DNA of 64,000 nt from Parvularcula bermudensis HTCC2503. Lineage in GTDB: Bacteria > Pseudomonadota > Alphaproteobacteria > Caulobacterales > Parvularculaceae. How positions within the stretch are numbered: the stretch's first letter is position 1; each line of letters starts with the position of its first letter. The DNA lies in NCBI RefSeq assembly GCF_000152825.2, contig NC_014414.1:2046001-2110000 (forward strand), read 5' to 3'. Positions 44,537 to 52,156 of this stretch are shown piece by piece. The translations under genes were made by a program, and so were the position numbers. The notes under the pieces are model-generated. The model saw only the letters and a program-made list of their open reading frames with translations, was not told the DNA's origin and made no database searches.

Positions 44537-45241
44537 ATGTTTATCGGCCATTACGCCGTCGCGTTCGCGGCGAAAACAACGACACGATCCGTGCCGCTTT
44601 GGCATTTGATCGTGGCGACGCAGCTTGTCGATTTTGTGTGGTCAGTGCTTATCCTCGCGGGGATCGAGAAGGCGTCGATCGAGCCGGGGTTCATGGCCGC
44701 GTCGGACCTCAACCTTTATCACATGCCGTACACCCACGGATTGCTGGCGACGGTTCTCTGGACGGTGATTTCCGGCCTTCTCTACGGCCTCTTGATTGCA
44801 CGATCCCATAAGATCGCGGCGGGCCTTCTCATCGGCGCCGCCGTCGGCTCCCATTGGGTGCTCGATTTGATCGTTCACGGCCCTGACCTGCCGCTGATTT
44901 CTGGCCCCCCGAAATTCGGCCTCGGCCTGTGGGACTATCTTTGGCCGTCCCAATTGCTTGAAACGGGCCTGTTGGTCGTCGCTGTGATCGCCTATTGGCG
45001 GGCGACGGCACCGCGCGGCAGGGTCGGGCGGGTCGCGCCCTTGGCGATGTTGAGCGTTCTTTTGGCGTCCCAGCTTGCCAACCTATTGCCGATGGTCCAG
45101 CCCGACCGAATAGAGCTCTTTGCCCTCATGGCGCTCGCCATCTACACCCTGCATGCCGCGGCCGCGGCAGTCGTCGATCGGGTGAGAACGGTGCGAGATG
45201 CAGACCACCGGGCGGGAGAGGGGGCGTCTGCCTCCGCCTGA
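44537..45241 (+). CDS. Polytopic membrane protein, DUF457-like
   Basis: 234 residues with six or so helices. The first residues M-F-I-G-H-Y-A-V-A-F-A-A-K and the conserved H-x5-H-G and H-W-x-L-D-L-I-V-H resemble the membrane-bound metal-dependent hydrolase family (YdjM/DUF457 type), whose His/Asp residues could bind a metal. Substrate unknown. 30 nt after the SDR gene, likely cotranscribed. Convergent with purB. Confidence 0.6.
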   Translation: MFIGHYAVAFAAKTTTRSVPLWHLIVATQLVDFVWSVLILAGIEKASIEPGFMAASDLNLYHMPYTHGLLATVLWTVISGLLYGLLIARSHKIAAGLLIGAAVGSHWVLDLIVHGPDLPLISGPPKFGLGLWDYLWPSQLLETGLLVVAVIAYWRATAPRGRVGRVAPLAMLSVLLASQLANLLPMVQPDRIELFALMALAIYTLHAAAAAVVDRVRTVRDADHRAGEGASASA

Positions 45242-45264
45242 AGGGTCGGGTACAGACGATCCGA

Positions 45265-46572
45265 TCAATGCCGACCGAACACCCGGTCGAAAATCGTGTC
45301 GACATGCTTTGTGTGATAGCTGATATCGAACAGGGGCTCGAGAGCGTCACGGGACAGCGCCGCAGTCACCTGTGGATCCGTGCAAAGACAATCCAGAAGA
45401 GTGCCGCCGTCCTTCCAGACCTTCATGGCGTTACGCTGCACCATCTCATAGGCATCTTCGCGGCTGATTCCCGCCTGGGTAAGGGCGAGAAGGACGCGCT
45501 GCGAATGAACAAGCCCGCCAAGGCGCGCCAGATTGGCCGCCATGGCGTCGTCATAGACCACGAGGTTTTCAACGACGCCGGCGAGCCGATGCAACGCAAA
45601 ATCAAGGTGAATGGTGGTATCGGGGGCAATCCCTCTCTCGACTGAGGAATGGCTGATATCCCGTTCATGCCAGAGTGCGACGTTTTCGAGAGCGGGGATC
45701 ACCGCCATCCGAACCAATCGGGCCAGCCCCGTCAAATTTTCGGTCAGAACGGGGTTGCGTTTATGCGGCATCGCCGAGGAGCCTTTTTGACCGGCCGAGA
45801 AGAACTCCTCCGCCTCCCGCACCTCCGTCCGCTGAAGATGGCGAATCTCGGTGGCCAAGCGCTCGACCGAAGAGGCGATCACCGCAAGGGTGGCGAAATA
45901 GGCGGCATGACGATCGCGCGGAATGATCTGGGTCGAGACGGGTTCCGGTGCCAATCCCAGTTGCTCGGCGACATAGGCTTCGACCGAGGGGTCGACATTG
46001 GCAAAGGTCCCGACGGCACCGGACAGGGCGCAGACCGCAATTTCTTCCCTCGCCGCGGCAAGACGGTCTTTGGCGCGGCGAAACTCTGCAAAATAGCCGG
46101 CGAGTTTGATGCCAAAGGTCAGCGGCTCGGCGTGGATCCCGTGGCTACGCCCCACGGTTGGGGTCATTTTGTGCTCAAAGGCCCGCGCCTCGAGCGCGGT
46201 CAAGACCCGGTCGAGCCCTTTATCGAGGAGGTCCGTCGCCCGCACCAATTGGACGGATAAGGTCGTATCGAGAATATCGGAGGAGGTGAGTCCCTGATGG
46301 ACAAATCGGGCTTCAGGGCCGATCAGCTCCGCCAGATGCGTCAGAAAGGCGATGACATCGTGCTTGGTGGTTCGCTCGATTTCGTCGATTCGGCGGGCGT
46401 CGAAGATGGCCCGGTCCCCTTCCTGCCGGATGGTCTTTGCCGCGTCTTCGGGCACGATTCCAAGCTTTGCCATGGCGGTGGCGGCGTGGGCTTCGATATC
46501 GAACCAGATTCTATACTTGGTATCCTGGCTCCAAATTTCCGCCATCTCGGCGCGGGCATATCGCGGGATCAT
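45265..46572 (-). CDS. purB: Adenylosuccinate lyase
   Basis: 435 residues from the ATG at 46572. The fumarase-type signature G-S-S-A-M-P-H-K-R-N-P is near residue 260, and T-S-S-D-I-L-D-T is at about 90. It cleaves fumarate from SAICAR and from adenylosuccinate, and so acts right after PurC, which is encoded 3 kb away on the same strand. Open frame up to 46611 lacks homology. Confidence 0.96.
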   Translation of the reverse strand: MIPRYARAEMAEIWSQDTKYRIWFDIEAHAATAMAKLGIVPEDAAKTIRQEGDRAIFDARRIDEIERTTKHDVIAFLTHLAELIGPEARFVHQGLTSSDILDTTLSVQLVRATDLLDKGLDRVLTALEARAFEHKMTPTVGRSHGIHAEPLTFGIKLAGYFAEFRRAKDRLAAAREEIAVCALSGAVGTFANVDPSVEAYVAEQLGLAPEPVSTQIIPRDRHAAYFATLAVIASSVERLATEIRHLQRTEVREAEEFFSAGQKGSSAMPHKRNPVLTENLTGLARLVRMAVIPALENVALWHERDISHSSVERGIAPDTTIHLDFALHRLAGVVENLVVYDDAMAANLARLGGLVHSQRVLLALTQAGISREDAYEMVQRNAMKVWKDGGTLLDCLCTDPQVTAALSRDALEPLFDISYHTKHVDTIFDRVFGRH

Positions 46573-46640
46573 ACTATCTCTTGCCTTGCAAGTCTCACCG
46601 GACGCGGGCAAGACCGACCTTTCCTAGAAATCGAGAGGCC

Positions 46641-47030
46641 ATGGCGGAAAAGACGAAGCCCCGCAAGCGCTATAATTGCCTTAAATGTCCGGCGTATTGC
46701 TGCTCCTACCAACACATCCCCGTCACCGACGACGATATTTCCCGCCTGGCAGAGCATTATAGTCTGACCTTTGAAGCGGCGCGGCGCAAATTCTCCAAAC
46801 GTGGGGATGAGGACAGCCCAAGGGTGCTTCGTCACAAAGAGGATGAGCATTTCGGGTCGATCTGTCGGCTGATCGATACGGAAACCCGGAATTGTACGGT
46901 CTATGAGGCACGGCCCGCGATCTGTCGGGATTTCCCAAGTCAGAATCGTTGCGGCTATTATGATTTCTTGACCTTCGAGCGAGAAGTCCAGGAAGATGAG
47001 GAGTGGGTCGCGACCACCGGCAATTGGTGA
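46641..47030 (+). CDS. YkgJ-type Cys-cluster protein
   Basis: 129 residues. C-L-K-C-P-A-Y-C-C near residue 13 and C-R-D-F-P-S-Q-N-R-C near 95 are the family's CxxC-x3-CC and distal Cys, which likely bind zinc or iron-sulfur. Function unknown. The ATG at 46641 begins immediately before the cluster; the longer open frame to 46437 overlaps the purB start region on the other strand and is not supported. Convergent with the lysozyme-like gene. Confidence 0.8.
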   Translation: MAEKTKPRKRYNCLKCPAYCCSYQHIPVTDDDISRLAEHYSLTFEAARRKFSKRGDEDSPRVLRHKEDEHFGSICRLIDTETRNCTVYEARPAICRDFPSQNRCGYYDFLTFEREVQEDEEWVATTGNW

Positions 47031-47059
47031 TCCGCCTCCGGATTAGCGCGTCGCCTTCC

Positions 47060-48148
47060 TCATCTGCGCCATTTCCGCCAGTCGTCGATACGCGCCCCGA
47101 TCACATAGATGGCGGCAAGGACCGCAAGGATTCCGGCGGCGATGACGATCGCGTCGGTCAGATCGCTCTCGGTCACCGTATCGCTGAAGCTTGTCGTCGT
47201 TGTCTCTTCGGTGGCTTCCGTGGTGGCGTCCGCCGGGGGGGAGGCTGCCGGTGGGGGGCTCCCTTCGACATCTTCCCCGGCGGCGGTGCCGGTATCGTCG
47301 GACTGACCGGCCTCTTCTGCGGCGGGAGGGGCATCCTCGCCCCCCTGGTCAGCGGGCGCTGAGGCGGAACTGGCCTCATTGTCGTCCATTGGGTCGTCCA
47401 TTGGCGCCGACGGCGTAGCGTCTTCGCTTTCGGTGGATGGCGGGGCAGGCGGCGTGGCCTCGTCGACGGGTTTTGTCGTGACGCCGTCGCCGGATGCCTT
47501 TTCCCGATCTTCGAGCAGCACTGTGCCTGCACCGGCGGCGCCGGCCGTGCCCGCGGCGGCGGCCCCCGCCGTCGTGCGGGTCGTGATGGGGTTGGAGCGC
47601 CGCGGGCTATTTTCCTCTATGGCTTCCTTGCCCGCAGAGCTTGTTACAGCACCGCCATCGAGCAATTCGTCGACATCGCGCAGATAAAGCGCCGCTTCGG
47701 CGCTGCGGCGGCGGACAAGGCCCGTGAGGACCTGGCCCCCCGCCTTGTTCCACCAGGTAATGGCCTCGGCGGCGCCTTCGAAATCGCGTTTATTGTGGCG
47801 CTTGACGGCGGTCGATTTCGAAAAGGCGCTGACGCCGATATTGAAGGCCAGGGAAACCAGGGCATCGAACATCGACTGGGTGGGGGTCACTTTGAGCGCC
47901 CGGTCGACCCCCGCGACGAAGACCTGAAGATCCTCCCGCAGCAGATCTTCGGCATAGGCCTCACTGATCGAAAAGGGACCAAGGTCGTCATAGGCCGCCG
48001 CGACACTGGAATAGCGTTTTCCGTCAACCTCGATCGCGCCGGTGTGCCCATAGCCGATCGTCCAGATTCCGACCCCATCGTCATAGACATCGAGGCGCAA
48101 CCCCTCGAAGGCCTTGATGAGCTCAATGCCCTCGCCGCTGATGTGCAT
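47060..48148 (-). CDS. Tail-anchored GH24 (T4-type) lysozyme-domain protein
   Basis: 362 residues from the ATG at 48148. The GH24 domain (about 1-145) has the catalytic set E15-x8-D24-x5-T30, the arrangement of phage lysozymes. About 180 residues of Ala/Thr/Pro/Glu low-complexity linker follow, with one Ala/Gly-rich hydrophobic stretch. The C-terminus is a hydrophobic helix (about 333-352) then R-K-W-R-R. There is no N-terminal signal, so how the enzyme reaches peptidoglycan is unclear. No phage genes flank it; a cell-wall remodelling role is inference. Confidence 0.8.
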   Translation of the reverse strand: MHISGEGIELIKAFEGLRLDVYDDGVGIWTIGYGHTGAIEVDGKRYSSVAAAYDDLGPFSISEAYAEDLLREDLQVFVAGVDRALKVTPTQSMFDALVSLAFNIGVSAFSKSTAVKRHNKRDFEGAAEAITWWNKAGGQVLTGLVRRRSAEAALYLRDVDELLDGGAVTSSAGKEAIEENSPRRSNPITTRTTAGAAAAGTAGAAGAGTVLLEDREKASGDGVTTKPVDEATPPAPPSTESEDATPSAPMDDPMDDNEASSASAPADQGGEDAPPAAEEAGQSDDTGTAAGEDVEGSPPPAASPPADATTEATEETTTTSFSDTVTESDLTDAIVIAAGILAVLAAIYVIGARIDDWRKWRR

Positions 48149-48166
48149 ATGACCGTCCCCCGCCAT

Positions 48167-48480
48167 TCCTTAACGATATACCACGAAAATGCGCTTGGGG
48201 AACCAATTCACCGCCCGCTCGCCGCGCTTGAGCATTAACAAGCGCAACTGGGACCCGGTTCGCGTGAAGACAATTCGATAAAACAAGCGCCTAGAGATGT
48301 TTCACGGCGCCGATACCCCTGAAACGGCCCTCACGGCGACAGGTCTTCGACACCCCCCGTTCACCTTGTCTTAAACGTCCCTTGTCCCCATCGCCGCACC
48401 CGGCTAGAGGCGGGGCGCAAGGGGGATGGGCGCTAGGCTCGGGGCTTCCGGACTGACGCGCCATTCGTTGGGAGATCGCG
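48167..48480. other. Divergent intergenic region, lysozyme-like gene / dksA
   Basis: 314 nt that should contain two promoters. I found no good -35/-10 pair and no open frame with homology. Two TTAA words are present but not at CtrA spacing. Confidence 0.5.
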
Positions 48481-48894
48481 ATGGAACAGGCGCTGGACGC
48501 TTATCGCCCGACTGATAACGAGCCGTTCATGAATGAGCGGCAGCAGGAATATTTTCGACAGAAATTGCTCGATTGGAAGGCGGAAATCCTCAATCAGAGC
48601 AAGGGAACGATCCAGCAGATGCAGACAGACAGTCTGCAGATGGCGGATCCCGCCGATCGTGCGTCAAGCGAGACGGACCATTCGCTGGAATTGCGGGCAC
48701 GCGATCGGCAGCGAAAGTTGATTTCGAAAATCGATTCCGCGCTGCGTCGCCTCGACGATGGGTCCTACGGCTATTGTGAAGTGACGGGGGAGCCGATCTC
48801 TCTCAAGCGGCTTGAGGCGCGCCCCACCGCCACGATGAGCCTTGAGGCGCAGGAGATGCATGAGCGGCGCGAGAAAGTGCATCGCGACGACTGA
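48481..48894 (+). CDS. dksA: DksA-family RNA polymerase-binding regulator lacking the zinc cysteines
   Basis: 137 residues. Coiled-coil (about 20-95) with D-P-A-D-R-A-S at the tip, the Asp pair that enters the polymerase secondary channel, and then Y-G-Y-C-E-V-T-G-E-P-I. Only one Cys remains of the usual four, so no zinc is bound; this is common in alphaproteobacteria. DksA amplifies ppGpp effects at rRNA and other promoters. The start chosen is the first ATG; M-N-E-R at 48529 is a possible shorter start. Confidence 0.88.
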   Translation: MEQALDAYRPTDNEPFMNERQQEYFRQKLLDWKAEILNQSKGTIQQMQTDSLQMADPADRASSETDHSLELRARDRQRKLISKIDSALRRLDDGSYGYCEVTGEPISLKRLEARPTATMSLEAQEMHERREKVHRDD

Positions 48895-48962
48895 CACGGG
48901 GGCACGGGGGGAGGGCGATGGGCCGTCCCTTGAAGCGGGCTGCCCTCTCACAGTCCTTCGAC

Positions 48963-51149
48963 CTATCCCACACTGTCCGCCGCCATTTTGGGCTGGCGAT
49001 GCGACCATGCTGTGGCCACCCGCCGGTCCCTCTGGGCGGCGTGATCGAGATCGAGAAGATCCGTTGGGGTGGCGCCGAGCTTTTGGACTTCCATCAAAAA
49101 GTAGGTCAGCGTTTTGAGGAGGTTCCGTACCTCTTCTGGCGTGGCTGCATAATGGGTGGCGCCGGGAACCAGAGTGGAGAGGTGGAGAGTCGGCGTCAAA
49201 AGGCGATCTCCACCGGCCAGAAGCATGCGCGCCAAGCGCAGCATCGTGGCGATGTCATTGCCTTCAGGCGTGAGGCGCACCGGCGTGGTGATCGTGCGCG
49301 ACAGGGCGGAGAAGGGGGCCTGACCGCCGCTGAAGATCTTGGGCAAGGGGACAGAGAGCTTGGGGAGCACCCGCGCGCCGGAAACGGGAATGACCCACTG
49401 GGTGTCTCTGCCGACACGGCGAAAGCGGGGTCCCGTGGGGAAATGGGCGTAATTCGGCCCCCCATCCCCGCGAAAATCGAACCCCGCCGAGGGGGAGAAA
49501 TCGAGATAGATCCCCCGATCCATCAATTGGTCGAGAACCCAAGGGGCACAGCCATAACGGCCCGCACGATGGGCGATCGGTGGTTCGCCAAAGCGGAACT
49601 CAAAGGCTTCGATCAGCCGGTCCAGCTTGGCGCGGTGCTGATGGGGCGTCAGATTATGCTGATAGCTATGGAAATCGTCCGTAGGCCCCTGACCTGGCGG
49701 CGTCGCCCAACTGTGGAAGTGAATGCCGCAATAGGCACGACCTTCATGATGGAGACCGGCGAGGTAATGCCCGATGGCGTCATCCTCAAGCAGTGGGAAT
49801 GTCACAAAGTAGAGCGGCTTGACCCCCGCCGTTTCGGCCGCCGCCTGAATAGCTTCCACCGCACTCACCGGCGGAAGGGTCCAGCTGCCGTAATCGCCAT
49901 CCCAACTGAAACATTCCTCGGTATCGATGGTCAGGACGCATCTCGCTTTGCCGTCGACGAAGAGGGGGGAGGGAAGACCCCATCCCCCATGGCGGACCGC
50001 TCCCCTGGCTTCTTGCCACACCGTTTCGACGCGGCGCGCAACGCTGCGCCAGTCAAACCCCTCGGCGTAAAGGCGGGTTTCGCTCCTCGCGGGGCCCGAA
50101 GCCAGAACATCCGCGATGGCGTCGGCAAAGGCGTCGGGCGTCCGCTCCTTGACGATACGACCCGCGGCGGCACTGGCGATGACTTCGGCATTCCCCCCGA
50201 CATCGCTCGCCACACAAGGGGCCCCACACGCCATCGCCTCGAGGAGAACATTCGGCCACCCCTCCCGGGTAGAGGCCAGAATCAACACATCCGCGCCGCG
50301 ATAGAAAAGGGGGAGACGGCTGTGGGGCTGTTGCCCGCGGAAGAAAACACGGTGGGCCACCCCAAGACGGGCGGCGAGGTCCTTGAGGGCTTTTTCTTCG
50401 GGCCCAGTCCCGACGATCACGAGCACCGCTTGGGGCAGACGGGCGAGGGCCCCGATGGCGATGTCATGCCCTTTACGCGGGATGAGGTGACCAACGGAGA
50501 GGAGGACCGGCGCGGTCGTCCGATCTATCATTAAACCATCGGGTGAAAATCGCTCCAGGTCGACGCCGTTGCGGATCGGGTGAATGCTGGCGGGGGCCGC
50601 TCCGAGCCGTGTCAAATCCGTCCGCAAGGCTTCTGAGACGGTGATCGTCGCTGCCGCTTTGGTCGAGGCGTCGAGAATGGCGCGGCGCACTTTTTTATAG
50701 CGCGGCAACAAGGTCACATCGGAACCGCGGGCCGTGATAACGACGGGGATGTCCACTTTCTCCGCGGCGGCGGCGGCGGCCACCCCATCGGGAAAATAGT
50801 AATGCGCATCGATCAGGTCCGGCAGGAAACCGTCCGCAATCTGGTCGGCGATCGCCCGGCTGAACGCCATTTCGAGGGTCTTCGCCGCGAGGGTCATCCC
50901 GACCTTTGGCAGGATCAAATAGCGAGGATGGTGAATATCGATGCCAAAACGGCTTTCCCGGTCGGGGGCATCGGCATAGCGCGCCCAATCCCCAAACCCT
51001 CTCCAACGTGAAGGAAACCAAGGAATAGGGGCAATGACCCGAATATTATGGCCAAGAGCAGCAAGGGCCTTGATCCGATTTTCCACGAATACGCCATGAT
51101 TGGGGCGCCCTGGATAAGGATAAAGGGTCGTGAGAACGAGAACGCGCAT
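48963..51149 (-). CDS. Fusion of GT4 glycosyltransferase and polysaccharide deacetylase-like domain
   Basis: 728 residues. Residues 1 to about 385 are a GT-B glycosyltransferase with L-S-V-G-H-L-I-P-R-K-G-H and E-G-W-P-N-V-L-L-E-A-M-A-C-G-A-P, the donor-binding core of GT4. From about 405 a second domain has T-I-D-T-E-E-C-F-S-W-D, H-F-H-S-W and H-R-A-G-R-Y-G, matching the polysaccharide-deacetylase-like WalW family. One chain joins sugar addition and glycan modification. It is divergent from the EPS operon and probably belongs to the same pathway. The domain order and lack of a stop between them argue against a frameshift artefact. Confidence 0.83.
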   Translation of the reverse strand: MRVLVLTTLYPYPGRPNHGVFVENRIKALAALGHNIRVIAPIPWFPSRWRGFGDWARYADAPDRESRFGIDIHHPRYLILPKVGMTLAAKTLEMAFSRAIADQIADGFLPDLIDAHYYFPDGVAAAAAAEKVDIPVVITARGSDVTLLPRYKKVRRAILDASTKAAATITVSEALRTDLTRLGAAPASIHPIRNGVDLERFSPDGLMIDRTTAPVLLSVGHLIPRKGHDIAIGALARLPQAVLVIVGTGPEEKALKDLAARLGVAHRVFFRGQQPHSRLPLFYRGADVLILASTREGWPNVLLEAMACGAPCVASDVGGNAEVIASAAAGRIVKERTPDAFADAIADVLASGPARSETRLYAEGFDWRSVARRVETVWQEARGAVRHGGWGLPSPLFVDGKARCVLTIDTEECFSWDGDYGSWTLPPVSAVEAIQAAAETAGVKPLYFVTFPLLEDDAIGHYLAGLHHEGRAYCGIHFHSWATPPGQGPTDDFHSYQHNLTPHQHRAKLDRLIEAFEFRFGEPPIAHRAGRYGCAPWVLDQLMDRGIYLDFSPSAGFDFRGDGGPNYAHFPTGPRFRRVGRDTQWVIPVSGARVLPKLSVPLPKIFSGGQAPFSALSRTITTPVRLTPEGNDIATMLRLARMLLAGGDRLLTPTLHLSTLVPGATHYAATPEEVRNLLKTLTYFLMEVQKLGATPTDLLDLDHAAQRDRRVATAWSHRQPKMAADSVG

Positions 51150-51256
51150 GGGCGGCGACTTAACACAACAGACTTAATAGCTAATGGCGAAGACGCGGAT
51201 CAGAAAAAGTCAGTTCTTCCGATAGCCTTCGGGCATTTTTCTTGCGTATGTTCGAC

Positions 51257-51282
51257 TATGATTGGGGACATCTTCAAGATGT
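51257..51282 (+). promoter_or_regulatory. Possible promoter and palindrome at the head of the EPS operon
   Basis: TATGAT (51257-51262) is a good -10 but the -35 is weak. Just downstream, ACATCTT-C-AAGATGT (51268-51282) is a perfect inverted repeat that would sit at the start of transcription. It could be an operator or an RNA hairpin. 150 nt before the first gene. Confidence 0.35.
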
Positions 51283-51431
51283 GGCCCTTAATCGCGGCGC
51301 ATTTCCCGTCTGTCGTTGCGGCGTTGGCGGTGCCGAGGGGGCCTTGGCGGCACGGGATGCCACAAAGAAGCGACTTTGTAACTTTGATCGGCTAAGGGGC
51401 CCAAGTCGCAAAGACAGTGGTTGGTGGGTGT

Positions 51432-52133
51432 GTGAGTAAAACGGGGACAAATCTGGGAGGCGCGCCGGATCTGGGCGGGCAAAGCTGTGCTACGGCCTGT
51501 CTACACACCGGAAGCGCCGATTCCATAGAACAGATGGGCACTGGCCTGAGCGGGGAATGGGCCAAGCGTGCCCTTGATCTCGCATGTAGTGCCGTTCTCA
51601 TGGTCTTTACGCTGCCGCTTTGGGTGGCGGTCGCTGTGGCGATCAAATCAGGGGATGGCGGCCCTATCTTCTATCGTCAGACACGGCTTGGGCGCTACAG
51701 GCAGCCTTTCACGGTGCTCAAATTCCGCACCATGGTCGTCGATGCGGAGCGCGAGGGGGCGCAATTCGCCCAAACCGACGATCCTCGGATCACCGCGGTG
51801 GGGCGTTTCTTGCGGAAAACCCGGCTCGATGAATTGCCGCAGCTCATCCTGGTGCTGAGGGGAGAGATGAGCTTGGTCGGTCCGCGGCCTGAACGTCCCG
51901 AATTCGTTCCCAGTCTGGAGGCCGTTTTGACGACCTATGGGGAGCGGTTCGCCGTGAAGCCGGGCATTACGGGACTTGCGCAGATCAGCTGTCGGTATGC
52001 CGCCGAAATCGAAGAGCACCGAGAAAAGTTGAAATGGGACCTCGATTACATTGCGCATCGCAGCCTCGCTCTTGATATCATTATCCTCTTGAAAACATTT
52101 CGCATCGCGTTTTTCTCGGACCTTGCGCGCTGA
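51432..52133 (+). CDS. Undecaprenyl-phosphate sugar-1-phosphate transferase (EPS priming)
   Basis: 233 residues from a GTG at 51432; an ATG at 51534 is a shorter option. One membrane helix (about 46-70) is followed by the bacterial sugar transferase domain: K-F-R-T-M (97-101), R-L-D-E-L-P-Q and K-P-G-I-T-G-L-A-Q-I. It loads the first sugar phosphate onto the lipid carrier. It lacks the long N-terminal region of the EpsB-type enzymes common at XrtA loci and is ExoY-like in size. First gene of the operon. Confidence 0.88.
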   Translation: MSKTGTNLGGAPDLGGQSCATACLHTGSADSIEQMGTGLSGEWAKRALDLACSAVLMVFTLPLWVAVAVAIKSGDGGPIFYRQTRLGRYRQPFTVLKFRTMVVDAEREGAQFAQTDDPRITAVGRFLRKTRLDELPQLILVLRGEMSLVGPRPERPEFVPSLEAVLTTYGERFAVKPGITGLAQISCRYAAEIEEHREKLKWDLDYIAHRSLALDIIILLKTFRIAFFSDLAR

Positions 52134-52156
52134 CGAATAAAGCGAAAGCGAGCGGC

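Noticed and set aside
48167-48480. CtrA box (TTAA-N7-TTAA) before dksA
   Set aside because: TTAA words occur but not with the 7-nt spacing.
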